NCBI GenBank assembly: GCA_900552755.1
Contig: USAY01000010.1
Location: forward strand, 1 to 26,894
Source of the DNA: an uncultured Collinsella sp.
GTDB taxonomy: Bacteria; Actinomycetota; Coriobacteriia; Coriobacteriales; Coriobacteriaceae
Reading direction: 5' to 3'
DNA length: 26,894 nucleotides
Each line of letters begins with the position of its first letter. The first letter of the stretch is position 1. The translations under genes and the position numbers were made by a program. The notes beneath the pieces are model-generated. The model saw only the letters and a list, made by a program, of their open reading frames with translations, did no database searches and was not told the origin of the DNA. This document shows, one piece after another, positions 14,242-23,300 of this stretch.

Positions 14242-16227
14242 CTAGTTCTGGCTAAAGAACGGGAACTGCCTCGGATCAACCGGCGGATGCGGCATCGGGC
14301 CACCCTGGGGACTACCTTGCGAGCCGCCCTGACCGCCCATCATCTTATCGATGGCGTCCTGAACCTCGCCCTCGAACTTTTTCATTCCCTCGTGCAAACG
14401 ACGCTGACCGTCCTCAGAGCGCAGCTCCTCCATCTGTTCGGGCGAGATACCCAGTAGCTCACCCAGCACGTCCATCATCTCGTTTCGCATGCGCTCGCTC
14501 GTATCCTCGTCAGCAAAACGGCGCACCTCGGCGCGCGCCAGCGAATCGACCGACATGCGCTCCTTGCCGTTAAGCCCCAGGTCGGACCACGCGAGCATGT
14601 ACGGCCAGGAGCGCTCGGCAAACGAACGGGACGAAATGATCGGCGCCGTCGGCAAAATACGGCGGGCAGCCTCACCCTGTCGAACGAGCATCAGCAGCAG
14701 CGAGCAGGCCTCAGGCTTGCCAGCGGCCATCGGGATGTCGTCGAAAGATCGATTGCGGTCCACGTGCGCCTCGAGCGCACCATCGACCTCGCCCGGCTCG
14801 AGCCCGCCGAGCAGCTGTGCCGCGCGGTCGAGCATATCGACCGGACCGTCGAGCGTCGAGAGCGCCTGCGCCAGCACGCGCTCCATACAATCTTCCACCG
14901 CGTTGAGCGTCACAAGCTTCTGCGGCACCACGGTAGACGTACGGTTGCGCACGCGCGCCACAAACTCGAGCGTCGACAGGTACACGTCGCCAAAGGGCGC
15001 ATAATCTCCCTGGTAGCCGCCGCAAAGCGCCGGTGCCGCCAGCGCGTACTCGGTTTTGGAAAGCGGGCTCAGCGCCATCGCGCCCAGCTCGAGCGCCGTG
15101 TCCTCCAGCATCAAACCCAGCGTGCGCGAGCGCAGACGCTCGGCATTGCCCGCCGACACGTCGCGGTCGAGCACACGCGATGCGTCCGGCGCATCGCGCT
15201 CAACGGTACGAATGTGCAGGCGCTCGGCAATGGCACGGACGGCGGCACAACGAGCGGCCTCGGCCTCCTCCTGCGCCGGCGTAAAGATGCGGTTGCGCCC
15301 CAGCACCAGGCCAATCACGTTGCGCGGACCCAGGGCGTCGACGGCAAGCGCCGCCAGCAGGGACGACGGCAGGTCGCCTTCGAGCGCCACCACGGCGCGC
15401 GACGTACCGTGAGCGCGGGCGTTGTCGCGCACGGCGAGCACCAGCGCCTGCCACAGCCACTCCTCCGAGCGGAACTCGGGCAGCTCATGATCCTCTAGAG
15501 CGTCGAGCATCACGCCGCGCTGAATCTCCTGGACCAGCAGGCTCTCTTCAAAACACGGCGCCTGGGCCACCACGCGGCCGCAGTCATCGAGCACAAACGA
15601 CCCGCCGGTATACACCGACTCGTCGTACGCACCGACCGGCGCCATGCAGGCAAACCACACACTGCGTTTGGATGCGATCTTGCGGTAGGCTCCGCTGCGC
15701 ACGGCTGCAACGGCAGCGGTCTCGCGGTCGGTCATATCGAATGCGTTGAACTGGAAATAGGCAATGAGGTCGACACCGGTCGGCAGCATCTCGAGCTCGC
15801 GGTCCAGGTCGAAGATCACCGCGATGCGCACGCCGTCCACGTCGAACACCGGCGGCGCCCAACGCGCGTCGTTGTTCTCGCCGCGTTGCAGGGCAATGCT
15901 CGCGCGGGCGGGCACCACGCGACCGTCCTTGAGCATCATATAGTCGAGCAGGGGCTGTCCCTCAAACGAAACCGCCGCGGGCACGATGCAGATCATGTCG
16001 AGCTCTTGGATGCGTTCGGCAACGCCGGTCAGACCGGCAAGCATATCGTGCTCGAAGTCGGCAGCGCCCACCAGGCCGCCGGGCAGGGCTCCCATAAAGA
16101 GCGGAGCCGGCACGCACAGCACACGCGCACCGCGCTCGTGGGCCAGGCGCGCCTGATCCTCGATGCGGCCGCAGATACCCTCAATATCACCCAGGCGCAT
16201 ATCGATCTGTGCAAGTGCGAGCTTCAT
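14242..16227 (-). CDS. Glutamine-dependent NAD synthetase-like protein, both active sites degenerate
   Basis: 661 residues with the two-domain layout of glutamine-dependent NAD synthetase: nitrilase-like (1-240, MKLALAQIDMRLGDI) and adenylating synthetase (about 270-430). The synthetase part is recognisable from LAALAVDALGPRNVIGLVLG (291-310) and GDYAPFGDVY (407-416). The nitrilase Glu-Lys-Cys triad is missing: the Glu position is A41 (VPAPLF), the Cys position is F139 (VIFDLD), and no Lys lies at the expected place. The PP-loop SGGxDS has become EGDLPS (283-288), losing Ser, the second Gly and Asp. KTE (391-393) survives. A Gly/Pro/Gln-rich tail (about 630-661) is extra. GGAAAGGG lies 7 bases before the ATG. 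It is full length without stops, so it is a maintained pseudoenzyme rather than a decaying gene; role unknown. Confidence 0.85.
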   Translation of the reverse strand: MKLALAQIDMRLGDIEGICGRIEDQARLAHERGARVLCVPAPLFMGALPGGLVGAADFEHDMLAGLTGVAERIQELDMICIVPAAVSFEGQPLLDYMMLKDGRVVPARASIALQRGENNDARWAPPVFDVDGVRIAVIFDLDRELEMLPTGVDLIAYFQFNAFDMTDRETAAVAAVRSGAYRKIASKRSVWFACMAPVGAYDESVYTGGSFVLDDCGRVVAQAPCFEESLLVQEIQRGVMLDALEDHELPEFRSEEWLWQALVLAVRDNARAHGTSRAVVALEGDLPSSLLAALAVDALGPRNVIGLVLGRNRIFTPAQEEAEAARCAAVRAIAERLHIRTVERDAPDASRVLDRDVSAGNAERLRSRTLGLMLEDTALELGAMALSPLSKTEYALAAPALCGGYQGDYAPFGDVYLSTLEFVARVRNRTSTVVPQKLVTLNAVEDCMERVLAQALSTLDGPVDMLDRAAQLLGGLEPGEVDGALEAHVDRNRSFDDIPMAAGKPEACSLLLMLVRQGEAARRILPTAPIISSRSFAERSWPYMLAWSDLGLNGKERMSVDSLARAEVRRFADEDTSERMRNEMMDVLGELLGISPEQMEELRSEDGQRRLHEGMKKFEGEVQDAIDKMMGGQGGSQGSPQGGPMPHPPVDPRQFPFFSQN

Positions 16228-16264
16228 GGCTCAGCCCTTTCCGTCGTAAACCGTCGTTGTCGTA

Positions 16265-16299
16265 GTAAAAGCGCCGGCCGCAAGATGCAGTCGGCGCTT
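16265..16299 (-). terminator. Terminator after the superoxide-reductase-like gene
   Basis: On the minus strand AAGCGCCG pairs with CGGCGCTT (8 bp, loop of about 15 bases) and runs into TTTTACTA. It lies 46 bases past the stop. Confidence 0.65.
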
Positions 16300-16344
16300 G
16301 CATGTGCATATGCTAGCTATGATACCCCGAGCGGGGGCACGCTC

Positions 16345-16707
16345 CTAGAACGTCGCGGACCACAGCCCGTGCAGGTTGCAATAGGCATAGACGGTGCCAG
16401 TCTTGGAACCGCCGGCAAAAAACGTCGCGGGCTTCATGCCGGGCTCAAGGTAATGGACCTCCAGACGGCCCTCGGCCTCAAGGGCAATCCACTCAATATA
16501 GTGCTCGGGCAGGCTGGGGTGCTCGACCGAGCCCACGCGTGCGCGGATCACGTGACCGTCACGCTCGCTCTCGACGACCGGCACGTGCTTCTCGTGCGCC
16601 GCGTCCTCAGTGTTTGCGGTCAGTTCCGTGCAGCCGGCAGGGGTCGCAACGTCGTCGCCAAGGGCGGCGATGAGCTTGCCGTCAGGGTCCTTAAAGAATT
16701 TCGCCAT
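16345..16707 (-). CDS. Desulfoferrodoxin-family superoxide reductase with degenerate N-terminal domain
   Basis: 120 residues from the ATG at 16707, with AAAGGAG 6 bases upstream; the longer frame to 16797 lacks support. The iron centre II ligands are present: H41 (EKHVPVV), H63 and H69 (EHPSLPEHY), C110 and H113 (YCNLHG), and the catalytic K40 with E39. The protein should reduce superoxide to hydrogen peroxide without releasing oxygen, useful to an anaerobe. Residues 1-38 align with the desulforedoxin domain, but of its four iron-binding cysteines only C26 remains (KDPDGK replaces the usual KCxxCG), so centre I is absent, as in class III enzymes. The rubredoxin partner is not in this window. 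It is followed by a terminator. Confidence 0.93.
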   Translation of the reverse strand: MAKFFKDPDGKLIAALGDDVATPAGCTELTANTEDAAHEKHVPVVESERDGHVIRARVGSVEHPSLPEHYIEWIALEAEGRLEVHYLEPGMKPATFFAGGSKTGTVYAYCNLHGLWSATF

Positions 16708-16871
16708 GATGTTCTCCTTTGCTGATGTGCCAATGTTCTTGATGGTTCTTATGCCCAAAGGCAGACAAACCATCCACGGCATTGCAAATGAACACATAAC
16801 GGATCAGGCAAGCGGTCGGGCCAAAATGCGTCGACCGTCCTGCCCGCTCCAGCAGTCCCACCCCGAGCGGG

Positions 16872-19800
16872 TTAGCGCCCGTCACCGCCGAGCAGCGCCA
16901 GGACATCCTCGCGGGTAAACAGCGCCGAGGAGATACCGTCGCCGCCGAGCACGCTGTTGACCAGGTCGCGCTTGGACTCCTGCATCTGCATGATGCGCTC
17001 CTCGATCGTGTCCTTGGCGATGAGCTTGTACACGGTCACGGTGTGCTGCTGACCAATGCGGTGGGCGCGGTCGGTCGCCTGGTCTTGCGCCGCCACGTTC
17101 CACCACGGGTCGTAATGGATGACCACGTCGGCTGCCGTCAGGTTCAGGCCGACGCCGCCCGCCTTGAGCGAGATCAAAAAGACCGGCACCTCGCCCGCTT
17201 GGAACTGCGCAACCATCTTGGCGCGGCTTTCCTTGGACGATGCGCCCGTAAGCTTAAGAAAGCCAATATCTTCCTTTGCCAGGCGCTTGCCAATGATATC
17301 GAGCATGCCCGTAAACTGGCTGAACAGCAGGATGTGGTGTCCGCCGTCGAGCGCGCCGTGCACGAGTTCCATGCAAGCGTCGAGCTTGGCGCTGCCCGCC
17401 TTGTAGTCCTCGTAGTGCAGATGCGGGTCGCAGCAGATCTGGCGCAGCTTGGTGAGCTCGGCGAGCACCTTGAGCTTGTCCTTCTTAAACTCGCTGGCCT
17501 CGCGATGCTGCACCTGCTGGGCAATGTGGTCTTGGTTGGCCAGGTAGAGCTTGCGCTGCTCGCCGGTAAGCTGCGCCATGACCGTGTCCTCGATCTTCTC
17601 GGGCAGGTCGGCCACCACGTCTTCCTTAACGCGGCGCAGCACAAACGGCGACACGAGCGCCTGTAGGCGAGCGGCGCTATCGCCCTCGGCGTGTTCGACC
17701 GGGCTCTCAAAACGCTTGGCAAACGACTCGCGCGTACCCAAAAGGCCCGGCATCAAAAAGTCGAAGATGCTCCAGAGCTCGGACAGGCGGTTTTCGATGG
17801 GCGTGCCCGTCAGGGCAAAACGCACGCCGGCAGGCAGGCGCTTGGCAGCGCGCGCCACCTGCGTGAGCGGGTTTTTAATGTACTGGGCCTCGTCAAGCAC
17901 CACGCGGGCAAAGTCCTGCTCGGCATACTCGTCGATATCGCGGCGCATGAGGTCATACGAGGTCACGACCACGTTATGTTCGGCGGCCCCAGCTATCTGC
18001 ACGCGGCGCTGCGCCTTGGCGCCCACGATGGCGCACACGTCGAGCGAAGGCGCAAAGCGCTCCAGCTCGGCAGTCCAGTTGTACACGAGCGACGCAGGGC
18101 ACACCACGAGCGTGGGCTTGGTGTCCCCCGCCTCCACGCGCGCCAGGATATGGGCGATCATCTGCAGCGTTTTGCCCAGGCCCATGTCGTCGGCCAAAAT
18201 ACCGCCAAGGCCCAGGTGCTCGAGCGAGCCGAGCCACTGGTAGCCGTCGACCTGGTAGCCACGCAGTGTGGCCTTGAGCGATGCCGGCACCGTAAAGTCC
18301 ATCTTGCCGAGCGTGTCCAGACGCTCGACGGTGCGACGGAACGCGGCATCGCGATCGGCCTCGAGCGCGGGCGTGCGCGCGAGCATGCTATCGACAAACA
18401 GGGTGCTCGACGCGGGAAGCGACACGCCGTCGAGCAGGTCGACGGCATCGACGCCCAGGTCCTCGGCAAGGCCAAACGCGGCGCGAGCGCCCTCGTCCAA
18501 GCGCACGATGTCGCCGGATGTCAGGCGCGCAAACGTCTGATGGCGCTTGTACGAGTCAAGGTAGATGGCAAGGTCTGCCGCCGAAAGCCCACTCGCACCC
18601 AGCTCAACGTCGAGCAGGTTGCTCTTGACGGTCGCACGCACCGAGAGTTTAGGCGCGGGACGCACCGAAATCTGACGCAGGCGGTCGCTGAGCATGACCT
18701 CGCCGAGCTCGGACAGGGCGGCAAGGCCCTCGGTGAGCAGGCGGAACAGGCTCTCATCGTCGCGCTCCTCAAACGCCAAGCCGCCCTCGTAGAAATCGAA
18801 GTACAGAGCCGCTGTATCCATAACGCGAAACTCCGCTATCTCGTCGCGGGGCGGCACGCCGGGGCGCTGCTCTTCAAAGGGGCTGCCCGGAGCGCCCAGG
18901 CTAAAGAGATCCGCCGACCAGTCGCCGTAGGTAACCGTAATCTTGCAGGTCACGAGCCCATCGTCGACGCCGATCGCCATAGCAAAGCTCGGCTCGGGTG
19001 CCACGGTATCGAGCGCGGCGGGCGCGGTGAGGTCGGTATAGTCGCGCAAAATGGGCAGCGCCATACGGCAGAACTCACCCACCTGCTCGGCGGCAATATG
19101 GGCGGGCGTGCGGCACGGCAGCAAGCGCGACAAAAAAGGTGCGGCATGCTGAGCAAATGCAGCGTCGGTACGGCGCGCGCGGCGCGTGTCAACCAAGTAG
19201 GCGGCATCGCCCGACGCAAAGCAGTACATATCGGCGGGCAGGCGCAGGTCATAGCTACCACCAGCCGCCGGCGCGATTTTGGCGGCAAGAAGTGGTGGGC
19301 GCTTAGCGGACGCCTCGTCCTCCCCTTGCGGAGACAGCTCAACCGCCACGTCGTAGGTGCGATGCGTCGTCGTCCCCCGCGACCAGGCGGGCTCAAAGGA
19401 GATGGTCTGGCCGCGCAGCAGGTCCAGCACATATACGATGCTATGCTCGGACAGCGGCAACTGACGCTCGGCAACAAAACCGCTGCGGGCAAAGTCGTAC
19501 GACGCCGAACGCGAACTTGTGATGTCATCGAGATAGGCAACTGTCGTCACAACAAGGTTGAGCAGCTTTGCCGATGTTTCGTCAAAGGCCTCAGGTGAAT
19601 GGACAAACGTGAGCTTCTTGCCATAGGAGAACGTGCCGCCGCGCACGTAGGCATCGGCCATGCCGTCGATGTCCTTGACCACGTAGGAGACCGATCCACA
19701 GCGGATGCGGAACTCGAGCGCCCAGCTAAAGCGGTCAGCGAACAGCGGATTGTAGTACGGCACCAACGAGGGCTCCAACGCCGCTTTGGGGGCGTCGGGA

Positions 19801-20336
19801 TCAACGGCACCGGCAAGCTTGCGGCGCATACTCGCCAGCTCATCCATGCGCGCGTCCGAAAGATCGGAGAGCGCCGCCACAAGGCTCGGGCTCGTGGGGA
19901 CGGGCGCCGGAAAGGGAAAGTTGGGGTTGACGGCCGGCGCTTTGGGTGCGGTGTGCGCGGGCTGTTTCGACTGCGCCGTAAACGTGCGAACCGGCGTGCG
20001 CAGCCCCTCAACAGGCTCAATGCCGCTGGTGTCCAGGTACGCCAGCGCTGTGGCGATGGCGTGCTTGCACATACCGGGATAGCGGTATGCGGCGGGGCAG
20101 TCGCAGTCGTAGTCGATAACCTCGTGCTCGTCCATGTCGAGCGCCACGTGCGTCTTGTACAGGTCGCCGCGCGAGCCGCGCACTGAGCCCTCAACCGTCA
20201 CGTTTTTGGAGAAGCGCGAGCCGCTGTCCTCAATCGACAGCACGGCGCCGTTGAGCATGAGCGAGCGGCCCTTCATAAAGGTGCCGCTCAACGCCGCCTC
20301 TTTGCGAAGCGCCTGCACAAACGTCCCCTGCGCCAT
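16872..20336 (-). CDS. SNF2-family helicase with N-terminal SWIM zinc finger
   Basis: 1154 residues from the ATG at 20336, with GGAGG 5 bases upstream. The SWIM finger CxCx9CxH is C78, C80, C90, H92. Residues about 110-680 are a poorly conserved bacterial SNF2-associated region. The motor follows: motif I DDMGLGKT (716-723), motif II LDEAQ, LTGTPIENRLSELW, and in the second RecA lobe HILLFSQFTGMLD, GGVGLNLTAAD and DRAHRIGQ. It is expected to be an ATP-driven DNA translocase that remodels protein-DNA complexes; its target is unknown in bacteria. It starts 28 bases after the dnaE stop with no terminator between, so it is probably cotranscribed with dnaE. Confidence 0.95.
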   Translation of the reverse strand: MAQGTFVQALRKEAALSGTFMKGRSLMLNGAVLSIEDSGSRFSKNVTVEGSVRGSRGDLYKTHVALDMDEHEVIDYDCDCPAAYRYPGMCKHAIATALAYLDTSGIEPVEGLRTPVRTFTAQSKQPAHTAPKAPAVNPNFPFPAPVPTSPSLVAALSDLSDARMDELASMRRKLAGAVDPDAPKAALEPSLVPYYNPLFADRFSWALEFRIRCGSVSYVVKDIDGMADAYVRGGTFSYGKKLTFVHSPEAFDETSAKLLNLVVTTVAYLDDITSSRSASYDFARSGFVAERQLPLSEHSIVYVLDLLRGQTISFEPAWSRGTTTHRTYDVAVELSPQGEDEASAKRPPLLAAKIAPAAGGSYDLRLPADMYCFASGDAAYLVDTRRARRTDAAFAQHAAPFLSRLLPCRTPAHIAAEQVGEFCRMALPILRDYTDLTAPAALDTVAPEPSFAMAIGVDDGLVTCKITVTYGDWSADLFSLGAPGSPFEEQRPGVPPRDEIAEFRVMDTAALYFDFYEGGLAFEERDDESLFRLLTEGLAALSELGEVMLSDRLRQISVRPAPKLSVRATVKSNLLDVELGASGLSAADLAIYLDSYKRHQTFARLTSGDIVRLDEGARAAFGLAEDLGVDAVDLLDGVSLPASSTLFVDSMLARTPALEADRDAAFRRTVERLDTLGKMDFTVPASLKATLRGYQVDGYQWLGSLEHLGLGGILADDMGLGKTLQMIAHILARVEAGDTKPTLVVCPASLVYNWTAELERFAPSLDVCAIVGAKAQRRVQIAGAAEHNVVVTSYDLMRRDIDEYAEQDFARVVLDEAQYIKNPLTQVARAAKRLPAGVRFALTGTPIENRLSELWSIFDFLMPGLLGTRESFAKRFESPVEHAEGDSAARLQALVSPFVLRRVKEDVVADLPEKIEDTVMAQLTGEQRKLYLANQDHIAQQVQHREASEFKKDKLKVLAELTKLRQICCDPHLHYEDYKAGSAKLDACMELVHGALDGGHHILLFSQFTGMLDIIGKRLAKEDIGFLKLTGASSKESRAKMVAQFQAGEVPVFLISLKAGGVGLNLTAADVVIHYDPWWNVAAQDQATDRAHRIGQQHTVTVYKLIAKDTIEERIMQMQESKRDLVNSVLGGDGISSALFTREDVLALLGGDGR

Positions 20337-20364
20337 CACTTCCTCCAATCTCACCCGGGGTAGC

Positions 20365-23300
20365 TTAGATAACCGTCACGCGTCCCTGATTACCCACAAT
20401 CGCCTTGGCCTCAGCCAGCAGCGGAATCGAGCGCGCGTTGACCTTGGCAGGCACCTCGGCGCGCAGCACGCGCCCGTCCACCTGCTCGATAAAGATCTCC
20501 ACGCGGTCGCCGCCCGGGTTGGCGGTAAGCACCGTGGCAAGACGCGCCATATTGCCCTGGCTAAAGCGGCTGTTGGGCACCATGACCTCAAACACCTTGG
20601 GCTTGTTGTTCTCCTCGTTGAGCTCGAGCGGCACGATCTCCTGCGCGATGATCTGGTCGCCGCGGTCCGAGCGCTCGAGCTTGCCCTTAATGCGCACAAA
20701 GGCATCGGACAGCTGCGCGCCGGTCTCGGGATCGACCTCGCCGTACAGGTACCCCTCGGCCTCCTTGTAGGTCTTGGGGAACACCACGACCGTGGCCTCG
20801 CCCTCCATGTCCTCGAGCTGCACGATACCCATGGGATCGCCGTTTTTGGTCACGCGCTTGGACACGCTCGAGACCATGCCGGCCCACCACAGCGCCTTGC
20901 CCTCGGGAATCTCCTGGTTGATGGTGCCGCCCGTGGGGTTCTGAACTTCGTAGCCGGTATCGATCTGCGAGAACGAGAAGTCGCGCGCCTTGGCTAGTGC
21001 ATACTCAAACGGACGCAGCGGGTGGTCCGAGACGTAGATGCCCAGAACCTCCTTCTCCTGGCTCAGCTTAAGGTGGCGGTCCCATTCCTGGCCATCCGGA
21101 TCGGGCACGCTCACCTCAAAGCCCGAGCCCTCAACGTCGCCAAACATGTCGAAGAACGACGTCTGGCCGCTCGCGCGATCCTTCTGGCGCTTTACCGCGG
21201 CATCGATGATGTTCTCGGGGTTGTTCTTGTCCACAAAGTGCATCATCTGGCGGCGCGGATACCCCGTGGAGTCGAAGGCGCCTGCCTTGATGAGCGATTC
21301 GATCACGCGACGGTTGGCCTGGCTCGAGTCCACGCGCTCGACAAAGTCGTGCAGTGTCTTAAACGGGCCGCCCGCCTCGCGCTCTGCGATAATCGCCTGC
21401 GCCACGCCGGTGCCCACGCCGCGAATGCCGGCCAGACCAAAGCGCACGCCCTCCTTGGTAGCCGTGAACTCGGTACCGGACTCGTTGACATCTGGCGAAA
21501 GCACGGGGATGCCGTCGTGACGGCATGCCGAGACGTAGTGCACGATCTTGTCGGTCTTACCCGTATAGGACGTCAGAACGGCCGCCATGTACTCGTGCGG
21601 ATAGTGCGCCTTGAGCCACGCCGTCTGCATAACCAGGATGGCGTAGCCGGCGGAGTGCGACTTGTTAAAGGCGTAGGACGCGAACTCAAGAACATCGTCC
21701 CAAATCTTCTGGGCGACCTCGCGCGTGTAGTTGTTCTTGATAGCGCCGTTCATCCAGTGGTCGTAGGTGGTCTCGTCCGAGCCATCCTCCCAGTGCAGCA
21801 CCGTCGACGTGAGCAGCTTAATCTTTTTCTTAGCCACGGGCTTACGGATACGCGAGTCCGATTCGCCCTTGGAGAAGCCGCACATCTCGACGGAGATGAG
21901 CATAACCTGTTCCTGGTAGACCATGGTGCCGTAGGTTTCGCCCAGGATGTCGTCCAGACGGTCGTCGTAGGAGACGGCCGGCTCCTTGCCGTTCATACGG
22001 TTGATGTAGGACGAGACCATGCCGGCGCCCAGCGGGCCCGGGCGGTATAGGGCGATCAATGCTACGACGTGCTTGTACTCGGTGGGCTTCATGTTCTTGA
22101 TCGTAGCCGTCATACCGGCGGACTCGACCTGGAAGACGCCGGCGGTGTGGCCGGAGCCCATGAGCTTAAAGATCTCGGGATCGTCAAAGGGGATCTCTTC
22201 CTCTTTGATGTCGATGCCGAAGTTCTTTTTGATGTTGGCCTTGGCCTTGGAGATAACCGTCAGCGTGCGCAGGCCCAAGAAGTCCATCTTGAGCAGGCCC
22301 ATGTCGGCAACGGTATGACCCTCGTACTGGGTAATCTCGACGCCGCCCTTGGTATCGAGCTTGGTGGGCACGTGCTCGTTGACGGGGTCACGGCAGATCA
22401 GAACGGCGCACGCGTGCACGCCCTCGCCACGGGTGAGGCCCTCGATCGAGAGCGCCGTGTCGATGATGCGGCGGGCGTCGTCATCCTTTTTATAGGCCTC
22501 GGCAAAGTCGGGGTTAAACAGATCCTCTTTGCCGGGCTGCTTGTCGAGCACCTGCTTGAGCTTGACCTTGGGGTCGCTCGAGACCATCTTGGACAGGCGC
22601 TGGCCCATGTAGACCGGGTAGTCCAGGACGCGCGCGGCGTCGTTGATGGCCTGCTTGGCCTTGATGGTCGAGTAGGTAATGACGTGGGTAACTTTCTCGG
22701 GGCCGTAGAGCTGGCGAACGTGCTCCACGACCTCGAGGCGCCGCTCATCGTCGAAGTCCATATCGATATCGGGCATCTCGGTACGCTGCGGAGACAGGAA
22801 CCTCTCGAACATCAGGCCGTTCTCGAGCGGGTCGAACGCAGTGATGTTCATGGCGTAGGCGACGATAGCGCCGGCGGCAGAACCACGGCCGGGGCCGACG
22901 CCGATGCCGTTGTCCTTGGCCCATTGCACGTACTCGGCAACGATCAAGAAGTAGGCGGCAAAGCCCTTGTCGCAGATGACCTTGTATTCGTACTCAAAGC
23001 GCTCTTTGATGTTGACGCCACCGATCTCGCGCGTGGCCCAGTCGTCACCGTAGTGCTGGCGCAGGCCCTTCTCGCACTCGCGGCGGAACTGGCTCTCGTG
23101 CGTCTCGCCGGGGTCGAGCAGCGGGAAGCGCGGCAGGATGATGGAGTCCCAGTCCAGCTCTACGTAGCACTTGTCGGCGATCTCGAGCGTGTTGTCGCAG
23201 GCCTCGGGGCAATACGGGAACATCGCCCGCATCTCCTCCTCGGTCTTCATATAAAACTCCGAGCCGGTCATGCGCATGCGGTTGGGGTCGTCGACCTTGG

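Noticed and set aside
16843..16871. Inverted repeat CCCGCTC/GAGCGGG just after the SNF2 stop as a terminator
   Set aside because: The stem is only 7 bp with a 15-base loop and no T-tract follows on the minus strand.
17691..19598. 635-codon open frame on the plus strand opposite the SNF2 helicase
   Set aside because: Antisense shadow; the SNF2 motifs are on the minus strand, and the shadow translation is Arg/Gln/Ala-rich without domains.
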